48,662 nucleotides of DNA from Hymenobacter rigui (GTDB lineage: Bacteria; Bacteroidota; Bacteroidia; Cytophagales; Hymenobacteraceae). The first letter of the stretch is position 1, and each line of letters begins with the position of its first letter. The notes below the pieces were generated by a model, which saw only the letters and a list, made by a program, of their open reading frames with translations, searched no databases and was not told the DNA's origin. Both the position numbers and the translations under genes were made by a program. Positions 24,517 to 32,721 of this stretch are shown piece by piece. The stretch is from positions 1 through 48,662 of the forward strand of contig NZ_RWIT01000024.1 of assembly GCF_003944715.1 (NCBI RefSeq), in the 5' to 3' direction.

Positions 24517-27500
24517 TTACATCGCCTTGTACTCGTTCCAGCTCTTGATCTTCAGATCCTTCATTTCCAGCCGGCAGAAGGCCTGGATGAATGCTTTGGC
24601 CAAGCGGGCGTTGGTGAGCAGCGGAACACCGAAGTCGATGGCCGTGCGGCGGATCTTGTAGTCGTTGTCCAGCTCGCCCTTCGAGAGGTTTTTGGGGATG
24701 TTGATGACCAGGTCGATTTTCTTCTCCTTGAGGTAGGTCAGCACGTTAGGCTCCTGCATTTCATCGGGCCAGAAGAGCAGGCTGCTGGGCACGCTGTTTT
24801 CGGCGAAGAAGCGGTGGGTGCCTTGGGTGGCGTAAATCTGGTAGCCCTTCTGCACCAGCAGCTCCACGGCCGAAAGCAGCGTGACTTTCGATTTGATGGG
24901 GCCGCCGGAAATCAGCACGGTTTTCTGCGGAATCTTGTAGCCCACGCTCAGCATCGACTTCAATAAAGCTTCCTCGGCGGTGTCGCCCAGGCAGCCTACT
25001 TCGCCGGTGCTCACCATGTCCACGCGCAGCACCGGGTCGGCGCCGGGCAGGCGGGTGAAGGAGAACTGCGGGGCCTTCACGCCCACGAAGGGCAAATCGT
25101 ACACCCGCTCGCTCTCGTCGCGGGTTACGTCCTTGCCCAGCAGCACCTGGGTGGCCTTTTTAATCAGGTTGTTGCCCGACACTTTGCTCACGAACGGGAA
25201 GGAGCGCGAGGCGCGGATATTGCACTCAATTACCCGGATTTCGCGGTTTTTCTCCAGGAACTGGATGTTGAACGGCCCGCTGATCTGGAAGCGCTTGGCA
25301 ATCTTCTCGGCAATGATTTTGAGCTTGCGCACCGTGCCCACGTACACGCGCTGGGGCGGGTAGTACATGGTGGCGTCGCCGGAGTGCACGCCGGCAAACT
25401 CGACGTGCTCAGAAATGGCGTAGCTCACGATTTCGCCCTTGTCGGCCACCGCGTCCAGCTCAATTTCCTTGGCCTCCTGCATAAACTCCGATACTACCAC
25501 CGGGTATTCGGCGCTTACCTCGGCGGCGGCCTGCAGGAAGGCTTCCATCTCGAAGGCATTGGACACCACGTTCATGGCCGCACCCGACAGCACGTAGCTC
25601 GGCCGGATGAGCACCGGGTAGCCCACTTCGTTCACGAACTCAAACATGGCGTCGAGCGAGGTCAGCTCCTTCCAGCGGGGCTGGGCAATACCCAGCTCGT
25701 CCATGATGCTGCTGAACTTGTGGCGGTTTTCGGCCTCATCGATGCGGGCCGGGGCGGTGCCCAGGATGGGCGCGTTGGCGTCGGCCAGGCGGGTGGCGAG
25801 GTTGTTCGGAATCTGGCCGCCGGTGCTCAGAATCACGCCCTCGGGCTGCTCGAACTCCAGAATGTCCATCACCCGCTCGAAGCTCAGCTCCTCGAAATAC
25901 AGCCGGTCCGACACGTCGTAGTCGGTGGAAACGGTTTCGGGGTTGTAGTTGATGATGATGGTTTTGTAGCCTTCCTCGGCAGCCGTCTGCACGGCATTCA
26001 CGCCGCACCAGTCAAACTCTACCGACGAGCCGATGCGGTACACGCCCGAGCCCAGAACGGCAATGGATTTGTCGGCTTCCGGCTCCAGGTCGTTTTCGGT
26101 GCCGTGGTAGGTGCTGTAGAGGTAGTTGGTTTTGGCCGGGAATTCGGCCGCCAGCGTGTCAATCTGCTTGATGACGGGCAGCACGCCCAGGGCCTTGCGG
26201 CGGGCGCGCACCAGCAGCTCGTCGGCTTTCACGTCGCCCTCACCCAGCAGCTTCACGGCAATCTGCTGGTCCGAGAAACCGGCCTTTTTCGCGTCGCGCA
26301 GCAGGCTGGTTTCCAGCGCATCCACGCCGCTGCCGCGGCGGGCGGCCAGCTGGTTGCCCAGCTCAAAAATGGTGAGCAGGCGCTGCAGGAACCACAGGTC
26401 AATCTTGGTCAGATCGTGAACCTGCTGGATTGTGTAGCCGGCCTCGAAGGCCAGGTTGATGGCGAAGATGCGCTCCTCGTTCGGCTCGCTCAGCAGCTGG
26501 TCGATGGTGGCGTTGTCCACCTGCTCGAGCTTGTTGGCCACGAAGCCGCGCTTGCCGGTATCCAGCATCCGCAGGCCCTTCTGGATGGCTTCCTCGAACG
26601 ACTTGCCGATGGCCATTACCTCGCCCACGCTCTTCATGGCCGAGCCAATCTGCCGGTTCACGCCCGAAAACTTGCCCAAATCCCAGCGCGGCAGCTTCAC
26701 CACCACGTAGTCGAGGGCCGGCTCGAAGAAGGCCGAGGTGGTCTGCGTCACGCTGTTTTTCAGCTCGGCCAGCGAGTAGCCCAGGCTCAGCTTGGCGGCC
26801 ACAAACGCCAGCGGGTAGCCCGTAGCCTTGGAGGCCAGCGCCGAGGAGCGCGACAGGCGCGCGTTCACCTCAATCACGCGGTAATCCTCCGACACGGGGT
26901 CCAGCGCGTACTGAATGTTGCACTCGCCCACGATGCCCAGGTGGCGGATGGTTTTGATGCCGATGCTGCGCAGCTTATGGTACTCCCGGTTGCTGAGCGT
27001 CTGCGACGGAGCCACCACGATGCTCTCCCCGGTGTGGATACCGATGGGGTCGAAGTTCTCCATGTTGCAGACGGTGATGCAGTTGTCGTAGGCATCCCGC
27101 ACCACTTCGTACTCCACTTCCTTCCAGCCCTTCAACGACTCCTCCACCAGAATCTGGTCGGAGGTGGTGAAGGATTTCTGGGCCAAAGCGCGCAGCTCTT
27201 CCATGTTGTTGGCGAAGCCGCTGCCCAGGCCGCCCAGCGCAAACGCCGCCCGCACGATGATGGGGAAGCCGATTTTCTCGGCCGCCGCCAGCGCGTCGTC
27301 CATGTTGGTTACGGCCACGCTGCGGGCCGAGAGCACGCCAATCTGGTCGAGCTTCTCCTTGAAGATGTCCCGGTCCTCGGTGTCGATGATGGCCTGCACG
27401 GGCGTACCCAGCACCTGCACGTTGTATTTCTCAAACACCCCGGCGCGGTACAAAGCCACGGCGCAGTTCAGGGCCGTCTGGCCGCCAAAGGCCACCAGAA

Positions 27501-27747
27501 TCCCGTCGGGCTGCTCCTTCTTGATAACTTCCTCCACGAAGAAAGGCGTCACGGGCAGGAAGTACACGTCGTCGGCAATGTTGTCCGACGTCTGCACGGT
27601 GGCAATGTTGGGGTTGATGAGGATGGTGCGGATGCCCTCCTCCTTCAGCGCCTTGAGGGCCTGCGAACCGGAATAGTCGAACTCCCCGGCCTCGCCAATT
27701 TTGAGCGCGCCGGAACCAAGGATGAGAACTTTGTTGGGTTTGTTCAT
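24517..27747 (-). CDS. carB: Carbamoyl phosphate synthase large subunit
   Basis: A 1076-residue enzyme subunit that makes carbamoyl phosphate from bicarbonate, ammonia (from CarA) and two ATP, feeding arginine and pyrimidine synthesis. It has two tandem ATP-grasp halves, the first opening with KVLILGSGALKIGEAGEFDYSG and the second with AVLGSGVYRIGSSVEFDWC, and a C-terminal MGS-like regulatory domain (TLLSAVELLVQKGYQIYATQGTHRFF). Length is normal. The open frame extends upstream to 28092 through the Coa1-like gene, but that stretch is an off-frame artefact. MNKPNKVL at 27747 is the start. Confidence 0.97.
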   Translation of the reverse strand: MNKPNKVLILGSGALKIGEAGEFDYSGSQALKALKEEGIRTILINPNIATVQTSDNIADDVYFLPVTPFFVEEVIKKEQPDGILVAFGGQTALNCAVALYRAGVFEKYNVQVLGTPVQAIIDTEDRDIFKEKLDQIGVLSARSVAVTNMDDALAAAEKIGFPIIVRAAFALGGLGSGFANNMEELRALAQKSFTTSDQILVEESLKGWKEVEYEVVRDAYDNCITVCNMENFDPIGIHTGESIVVAPSQTLSNREYHKLRSIGIKTIRHLGIVGECNIQYALDPVSEDYRVIEVNARLSRSSALASKATGYPLAFVAAKLSLGYSLAELKNSVTQTTSAFFEPALDYVVVKLPRWDLGKFSGVNRQIGSAMKSVGEVMAIGKSFEEAIQKGLRMLDTGKRGFVANKLEQVDNATIDQLLSEPNEERIFAINLAFEAGYTIQQVHDLTKIDLWFLQRLLTIFELGNQLAARRGSGVDALETSLLRDAKKAGFSDQQIAVKLLGEGDVKADELLVRARRKALGVLPVIKQIDTLAAEFPAKTNYLYSTYHGTENDLEPEADKSIAVLGSGVYRIGSSVEFDWCGVNAVQTAAEEGYKTIIINYNPETVSTDYDVSDRLYFEELSFERVMDILEFEQPEGVILSTGGQIPNNLATRLADANAPILGTAPARIDEAENRHKFSSIMDELGIAQPRWKELTSLDAMFEFVNEVGYPVLIRPSYVLSGAAMNVVSNAFEMEAFLQAAAEVSAEYPVVVSEFMQEAKEIELDAVADKGEIVSYAISEHVEFAGVHSGDATMYYPPQRVYVGTVRKLKIIAEKIAKRFQISGPFNIQFLEKNREIRVIECNIRASRSFPFVSKVSGNNLIKKATQVLLGKDVTRDESERVYDLPFVGVKAPQFSFTRLPGADPVLRVDMVSTGEVGCLGDTAEEALLKSMLSVGYKIPQKTVLISGGPIKSKVTLLSAVELLVQKGYQIYATQGTHRFFAENSVPSSLLFWPDEMQEPNVLTYLKEKKIDLVINIPKNLSKGELDNDYKIRRTAIDFGVPLLTNARLAKAFIQAFCRLEMKDLKIKSWNEYKAM

Positions 27748-27835
27748 GTGGTGAGCCCCCCGGCCTCCTCCCCCCGGTAGAGGGCAGGGGCCAGACGATT
27801 GGTGGTTGATGAGTGTGGTGAAAGGCGTTGGACGA

Positions 27836-28204
27836 TTAGTTGGAATACACCGTGTCGCTTTTGGTGATTTTCCAGGTACCCGAGGGCAGGCGCTGCATGC
27901 GGGCCCGGACGGTGGCGGTGGCCTTCTCGCCCTGCAGCGTGAGGTAGAACGTGAGTGAATCCTGCTTGGGCCCGGGCTTACCGGCTTTGAATTTCCGGTG
28001 CAGAATCTTGCCGGTGCGGCGCAGGATGCGCGGCGACACCGGCCCGCGCCCCATGGCCGAGAGCACCACCTCCGACTGTTTACCCAGCGCAAAGCGCATC
28101 ATGTCCTCGCCCGTCAGCTGCTTGCTGCCATAGTAAATGACGAAGGCCACCAGCCCAAGCAGCAGGTACACCCAGGTTGGAATACCGGTATCTTTCACTT
28201 TCAT
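27836..28204 (-). CDS. Coa1-like small membrane protein between carA and carB
   Basis: A 122-residue protein with one N-terminal transmembrane segment (about 10-26: TWVYLLLGLVAFVIYYG) and a soluble C-terminal region (EVVLSAMGRGPVSP... GEKATATVRARMQRLPSGTWKI). The pattern recalls cytochrome-oxidase assembly factor Coa1-type proteins, where a helix precedes a G-x-A-x-(V/L)-x-(V/A) strand and a W-K/T-I ending, but the match is weak. It lies 70 bases after carA and 88 before carB, on the same strand, so probably co-transcribed. Its GC content is like its neighbours, so it is likely native. Confidence 0.6.
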   Translation of the reverse strand: MKVKDTGIPTWVYLLLGLVAFVIYYGSKQLTGEDMMRFALGKQSEVVLSAMGRGPVSPRILRRTGKILHRKFKAGKPGPKQDSLTFYLTLQGEKATATVRARMQRLPSGTWKITKSDTVYSN

Positions 28205-28274
28205 GCACGCAGCAGATTAGCAGGCTCCAGGCCCGGAAGAGAAAGGAAGCAACGCGTAGCCCGCCGACGGGCCG

Positions 28275-29354
28275 TTATTTACCGCTCTTGTACTCCTTCA
28301 CGGAGTCCAGAAACTGGTCGAACAGGAACTCCGTGTCCTGGGGGCCGCCGGCGGCTTCGGGGTGGAACTGGGTGGAGAAGAACGGCTTGGTTTTGTGCTT
28401 GATGCCTTCGCAGGTGCCATCGTTGAGGTTTTCGAACAGCATGTCCCACTCGGCTGGCAGCGTGGCGGTGTCCACCGCGAAGCCGTGGTTCTGGCTGGTG
28501 ATGTAGCTGCGCTGAGTACCCGTGAGCTTTACCGGTTGGTTGTGGCTGCGGTGGCCGTATTTCAGCTTGAACGTGTCGCCCCCCGCGGCCAGGCCCATGA
28601 GCTGGGAGCCCAGGCAGATGCCGAAGATGGGTTTGTCCTGCGTCAGGGCAGTTTGCAGGTGGCCGATGGTGGCGGTGCACATTTTCGGGTCGCCGGGGCC
28701 GTTGCTCAGGAACAGGCCGTCGTAATCGAGCTGGGTGAAGTCGTAGTCCCAAGGCACCCGGATCAGCTCCACGTCGCGCTCCAGGAAGCAGCGGATAATG
28801 TTGGTTTTGGTGCCGCAGTCCACCAGCACAATCTTGTGCTGGCCCGTGCCGTAGTGTTGCACGCCCTGGGGGCTCACCTGGGCCACCAGGTTTTCCAGGT
28901 TGGGGTCGTGCAGCGGCACGTCCCGCTCAGCCACAATCTTGCCGAGCATGGCCCCCTTCTCGCGCAGCTTCTTGGTGAGCATGCGGGTATCCACCCCGAA
29001 GATGCCGGGGATGTTGTACTCCGCCAGCCAGTCGCCCAGGCTCTTGGCGGCGTTCCAGTGGCTGTGCTCCTCGGAGTAGTAGTTCACCACCAGGCCGGCA
29101 ATGTGAATCTTGTCCGACTCGAAAATCTTCGAAATCGACTCGTACAGCTCCTCACCCGGCACCCCGTAGTTGCCCACCATAGGGTAGGTCAGCACCAGAA
29201 TCTGCCCGGCAAAGGACGGGTCGGTGAGGTTTTCGGGGTAGCCGGTCATGGCCGTGCTGAATACCACCTCGCCCGCGGCGGAGGTGAAGGCGCCGAACGA
29301 CTGGCCCTGGATTTCAGTACCGTCTTCGAGGACGAGTTTTACTGTTTTGGACAT
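28275..29354 (-). CDS. carA: Carbamoyl phosphate synthase small subunit
   Basis: A 359-residue glutamine amidotransferase subunit supplying ammonia to CarB. The N-terminal CPSase small-chain domain (LEDGTEIQGQSFG...EVVFSTAMTGYPENLTDPS) is followed by a class I GATase domain. The nucleophile Cys247 is in FGICLGSQLMGL, and the catalytic His-Glu is in QFHPEAAGGPQD. Length is normal. It lies upstream of the Coa1-like gene and carB. The gene before it is a low-GC ORF ending 39 bases upstream. Confidence 0.96.
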   Translation of the reverse strand: MSKTVKLVLEDGTEIQGQSFGAFTSAAGEVVFSTAMTGYPENLTDPSFAGQILVLTYPMVGNYGVPGEELYESISKIFESDKIHIAGLVVNYYSEEHSHWNAAKSLGDWLAEYNIPGIFGVDTRMLTKKLREKGAMLGKIVAERDVPLHDPNLENLVAQVSPQGVQHYGTGQHKIVLVDCGTKTNIIRCFLERDVELIRVPWDYDFTQLDYDGLFLSNGPGDPKMCTATIGHLQTALTQDKPIFGICLGSQLMGLAAGGDTFKLKYGHRSHNQPVKLTGTQRSYITSQNHGFAVDTATLPAEWDMLFENLNDGTCEGIKHKTKPFFSTQFHPEAAGGPQDTEFLFDQFLDSVKEYKSGK

Positions 29355-29393
29355 TTAGGTAAGGTGAAAAAGACCTGTGTTGTCAGTGAGTTT

Positions 29394-29816
29394 CTAACCA
29401 ATAGATGACTTATCGAAAAAGCCATTGGCACTATACCAAACTTCACGCATGAAAGGCGCAATAAGCCAGCAGTTGGCTAAATCATCAGTTTCGAAAAATG
29501 ACCAGTACCATATGCTCCACTTATGTAAGGAGAAATTCTCTTTTAAGATTGGCTCCAGAACTCCCCAGCATTTTGAGAATTCCACCGTTTTTTCTTGATT
29601 CTCTACCGCTTGAATAATGATTTCCATCAAGGCAAACTTCTTATCCTCGTCGGTCAAGGAGAGGTAGTGCTGAACGTATTTGTCAATATCAAGTGGATTT
29701 GCCACTTCCCATGACCAGTCCTGCATATGCGGCTCATTGGGCAAGTTCAACTCCTTTGCCAGCTCATCAATTGCTTGCCTAGTTTCACAACGGAAAGGAG
29801 GTTTCTGAAGAAGCAT
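29394..29816 (-). CDS. Hypothetical acidic Trp-rich protein, low GC
   Basis: A 140-residue soluble, acidic protein with six tryptophans in the second half and the first third (QDWSWEVANP, KCWGVLEP, HKWSIWYWSFFETDD). No family is recognised. Size, acidity and composition are like those of stand-alone immunity proteins of polymorphic toxin systems, but no toxin is present and this is only a resemblance. The DNA is clearly more AT-rich than carA and argD, between which it is inserted on the same strand. Start ATG at 29816. Confidence 0.55.
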   Translation of the reverse strand: MLLQKPPFRCETRQAIDELAKELNLPNEPHMQDWSWEVANPLDIDKYVQHYLSLTDEDKKFALMEIIIQAVENQEKTVEFSKCWGVLEPILKENFSLHKWSIWYWSFFETDDLANCWLIAPFMREVWYSANGFFDKSSIG

Positions 29817-30180
29817 ATTTTAGCCTTGGTTAGAGTAACCCTTGTGGCAAAGGCCTTGCAACCGTCCGGATACAATTTCGGCTGGAACAGAACCGAATAC
29901 CGAGGGTCTATTCCAGCCGAACAATGAGGTAAGCCAAACGGGAGAGAAAGAAACTAAATCAATCGGTCCCGCACCCTGCCACTTCCAGATGTCGGGCATC
30001 GGAAAGTCGGGCGGGCACAACTGCTGGAAGGAAAAGGGGGAGGCTGTTCTTTCGGGGAAAGAACCGGCCGGTTGCTGCGCAGGAGTCACCAATGGCAGCG
30101 GGCAGCTTATCAGAAGGGGAGCGTGGCTCGGTAACTTCAGGGTGCTACTCATTGGGGCTGCAAGTTAGGCCACAGGTCGT
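29817..30180. other. Intergenic stretch without a credible gene
   Basis: Open frames exist on both strands (29842-30168 plus, 29820-30152 minus), but they overlap each other, have no family signature and no lead-in. The only structure I see is the inverted repeat at 29879-29919. This stretch separates argD from the low-GC ORF upstream of carA. Confidence 0.5.
29879..29919. repeat. Inverted repeat upstream of the low-GC ORF and carA
   Basis: CGGCTGGAACAGA at 29879-29891 and TCTATTCCAGCCG at 29907-29919 pair at 12 of 13 positions around a 15-base loop. It could be a transcription attenuator, an operator or a remnant of a mobile sequence. No T tract follows on either strand. Confidence 0.5.
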
Positions 30181-31320
30181 TTACTTTTTCACTTCGGCCG
30201 GAATTAATGCGTACAGCGCCTGTAAAAACCGGTCTACCTCGGCTTTGGTGATATTCAGCGGCGGCAGCAGGCGCAGCACCGTGGGGTCGGAGGCATTGCC
30301 CACGAAGATGTGGTGCTCCGCCAGCAGCTGGTCGCGCAGATCTTTGATGGGGAAGTCGTACTTGATGCCCACCATCAGGCCCCGGCCGCGGATTTCCTCG
30401 GCCCCGGCGTGGGCTTCCAGCGCCGTGCGCAGGTAGTCGCCCAGCTCGGCGGCGTGCTGCACCAGGTTTTCCTGCTCAATGACTTCCAGCACGGCCAGCG
30501 CGGCGGCGCAGGCCAAGTGGTTGCCGCCGAAGGTGGTACCCAGCAGTCCGTAGGAGGCTTTCAGCTCGGGGGCAATCAGGATGCCGCCGATGGGGAAGCC
30601 GTTGCCCATGCCCTTGGCCACCGAAATAACGTCGGGCCGGATACCGGCGTGCTGGTGGGCGAAGAACTTGCCGCTGCGGCCGTAGCCGCTTTGCACCTCG
30701 TCGGCCAGCAGCAGCGCGCCGTACTGCTGGCACAGCGCCGCCAGCCCCTGCAGAAAACTATCGGAGGGCATGATGATGCCGCCCACGCCCTGGATGGGCT
30801 CGATGATGACCCCGCACACGTCGCCGCCCTGCAGCACCTGCTCCACCGCCGCCAGATCGTACTCCAGGAAGCTGATGTGGTGGTCGGCGTTGAAAGGCGC
30901 CACGATTTTGGCGTTATCCGTGGCGGCTACCGCGCCTGAGGTGCGGCCGTGGAACGCGCCTTTGAAGGCAATGACGCGCTTTTTGCCAGTGTGGAAGGAA
31001 GCCAGCTTCAGCGCATTCTCGTTGGCCTCGGCCCCGGAGTTGCACAGAAACAGCGTGTAGTCCTCGTAGCCCGAAACCCGGCCCAGCTTCTCGGCCAGCT
31101 CCCGCTGAATCGGAATCTGCACCGAGTTGGAGTAGAAGCCGATATTCTGCAGCTGCCCGGTGAGGCGCTGTACGTAGTGCGGGTGGCTGTGACCGATGCT
31201 GATAACGGCGTGCCCGCCGTAGAAGTCCAGATACTCCTGGCCCTTGTCGTCCCAGAGTTTCGCCCCCAGCGCCTTCACGGGCGTGATGTTGACGAGCGGA
31301 TACACGTTGAAAAGCTCCAT
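30181..31320 (-). CDS. argD: N-acylornithine aminotransferase
   Basis: A 379-residue PLP-dependent class III aminotransferase that makes N-acylornithine from the semialdehyde with glutamate as amino donor. It has the family markers GGHAVISIGHSHP, FCNSGAEANE-like LCNSGAEANENALKLA, DEVQSGYGRSGKFFA, and the PLP lysine Lys236 in SVAKGMGNGFPIGG. Length is normal. The position in the same-strand series after argG and argC fits N-acyl arginine synthesis, although the GABA and succinylornithine transaminases are close relatives and context decides the call. Confidence 0.92.
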   Translation of the reverse strand: MELFNVYPLVNITPVKALGAKLWDDKGQEYLDFYGGHAVISIGHSHPHYVQRLTGQLQNIGFYSNSVQIPIQRELAEKLGRVSGYEDYTLFLCNSGAEANENALKLASFHTGKKRVIAFKGAFHGRTSGAVAATDNAKIVAPFNADHHISFLEYDLAAVEQVLQGGDVCGVIIEPIQGVGGIIMPSDSFLQGLAALCQQYGALLLADEVQSGYGRSGKFFAHQHAGIRPDVISVAKGMGNGFPIGGILIAPELKASYGLLGTTFGGNHLACAAALAVLEVIEQENLVQHAAELGDYLRTALEAHAGAEEIRGRGLMVGIKYDFPIKDLRDQLLAEHHIFVGNASDPTVLRLLPPLNITKAEVDRFLQALYALIPAEVKK

Positions 31321-31362
31321 GGTCTTTTAGCAGTTGTCTTGAAGACTAAATTTTAGAAGAAA

Positions 31363-31719
31363 CTAGTCTAGTGATATCTCTAAATCAGCTGGAATATTGT
31401 CTGAATTTAACCTCTCGTATAGCCCCTTATTGATTCCGATGAATGACATTGCGTCGTAGCTTCTGAATAGAGTAGTCTGATCTTTTGACTCTATATCCAT
31501 ATGAATTCCTTTTTCAGCTACTTCCTCCTCCTCAGTTTTTTGAATTACCGAACCCCTGTTTTCATCCGTAATCATTATCTGCCAATCACCGGCATCATCA
31601 ACTAAGAGTCCACCAAAAGCTGTCTTGATTCCAGCCCAGGAGTCACTGGATATATGCCAGATGGCCCCCGATGGCACGCAGCGGATTACTTCAGAAAGAA
31701 GGCGGATTTCGCTAGACAT
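31363..31719 (-). CDS. Hypothetical acidic protein, low GC, between argD and argC
   Basis: A 118-residue soluble protein, rich in Glu, Asp and Ser, with no signal peptide (MSSEIRLLSEVIRCVPSG...AIWHISSDSWAGIKTAFGGLL). A run of four Glu lies at 78-81 or so (TEEEEVAEKG). It is not a recognised family. The coding sequence is distinctly AT-richer than the arginine genes on both sides and is sandwiched between argD and argC, which it splits. Its function is unknown; an inserted orphan gene is the likely explanation. Confidence 0.55.
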   Translation of the reverse strand: MSSEIRLLSEVIRCVPSGAIWHISSDSWAGIKTAFGGLLVDDAGDWQIMITDENRGSVIQKTEEEEVAEKGIHMDIESKDQTTLFRSYDAMSFIGINKGLYERLNSDNIPADLEISLD

Positions 31720-31740
31720 GATTCACGAGTTAATGCCGCG

Positions 31741-32721
31741 TTAAAACACCCCGGCCTTCAACCCCAAACCCGTCGTTTCGGGCAGGCCAAAAATCAGGTT
31801 CATGTTCTGCACGGCCTGGCCGGAAGCGCCTTTCACCAGGTTGTCGATAACGGAGGTGATAAGCAGCTGCTTGCCGAGTTTCTGCACGTGCAGCAGGCAT
31901 TTGTTGGTGTTGACTACCTGCTTCAGATGCACTTCCTTGTCCGACACCGTGGTAAACGGGGCATCCTGGTAGAACTGCTGGTACAGCGCGCGGGCCTCGT
32001 CCTGGGTCAGGTCCGATGGCGTGTAGACGCTGGCGAAGATGCCCCGGGTGAAGTTGCCGCGGTACGGGATGAAGTGAATGTCCACGTCCAGCTCGTGTTG
32101 CAGCTGCGCCAGGCTCTCCCCTATCTCGCCCAAATGCTGGTGCGTGAAGGGCTTGTAGATGGACACGTTGTTGGTGCGCCACGAGAAATGCACCGTCTCC
32201 GAGAGGCTCTGCCCCGCGCCCGTGCTGCCCGTAATGGCCGATACGTGCACGTCGTCCTGGAGCTTGCCGGCCTGGGCCAGCGGCAGCAGGGCCAGCTGAA
32301 TGGCCGTGGCGAAGCAGCCGGGGTTGGCAATGCTCTGGGCCTGCTGAATTTGGCTGCGGTTCAGCTCCGGCAACCCGTACACAAACTCCCGGCCTTCAAA
32401 CTCCGCGTCGGCTTCCAGACGGAAGTCGTTGCTCAGGTCGATGATGTGGGTGGTTTCGGGTAGCGTATTCTGGGTCAGCCAGGCTTTGGAGTTGCCGTGG
32501 CCTAGGCACAGAAACACCACGTCCTCGTCGCCCTGTAGCGCGGCCGCGAAGCGCAGCTCCGTGTCGCCCACCAGGTCGTCGTGCACCTGGTAGATGGGGT
32601 TGCCGGCGTTGGAAGAACTCACGATGCCGCCCAGCTCCACAAACTCGTGGTGCAGCAGAATCCGCAGCAGCTCCCCCGCCGTGTAGCCGGCCCCGCCGAC
32701 GATACCAGCCTTAATTTTCAT
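31741..32721 (-). CDS. argC: N-acyl-gamma-glutamyl-phosphate reductase
   Basis: A 326-residue NADPH-dependent dehydrogenase that reduces the N-acylglutamyl phosphate to the semialdehyde. The Rossmann opening is MKIKAGIVGGAGYTAGEL, and the catalytic Cys136 is in IANPGCFATA. C-terminal motifs include HFIPYRGNFTRGI and KGASGQAVQN. Its start overlaps the end of argG by 11 bases, so the two are translationally coupled. Whether the substrate is acetylated or succinylated cannot be told from this sequence. Confidence 0.95.
   Translation of the reverse strand: MKIKAGIVGGAGYTAGELLRILLHHEFVELGGIVSSSNAGNPIYQVHDDLVGDTELRFAAALQGDEDVVFLCLGHGNSKAWLTQNTLPETTHIIDLSNDFRLEADAEFEGREFVYGLPELNRSQIQQAQSIANPGCFATAIQLALLPLAQAGKLQDDVHVSAITGSTGAGQSLSETVHFSWRTNNVSIYKPFTHQHLGEIGESLAQLQHELDVDIHFIPYRGNFTRGIFASVYTPSDLTQDEARALYQQFYQDAPFTTVSDKEVHLKQVVNTNKCLLHVQKLGKQLLITSVIDNLVKGASGQAVQNMNLIFGLPETTGLGLKAGVF

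Noticed and set aside
27748..28092. N-terminal extension of carB through the Coa1-like gene
   Set aside because: Low-complexity Arg/Pro/Ser peptide off-frame to a real gene; MNKPNKVL is the family start.
29842..30168. ORFs on both strands of the carA-argD gap
   Set aside because: They overlap on opposite strands, lack family features, and one ends in residues derived from the inverted repeat.
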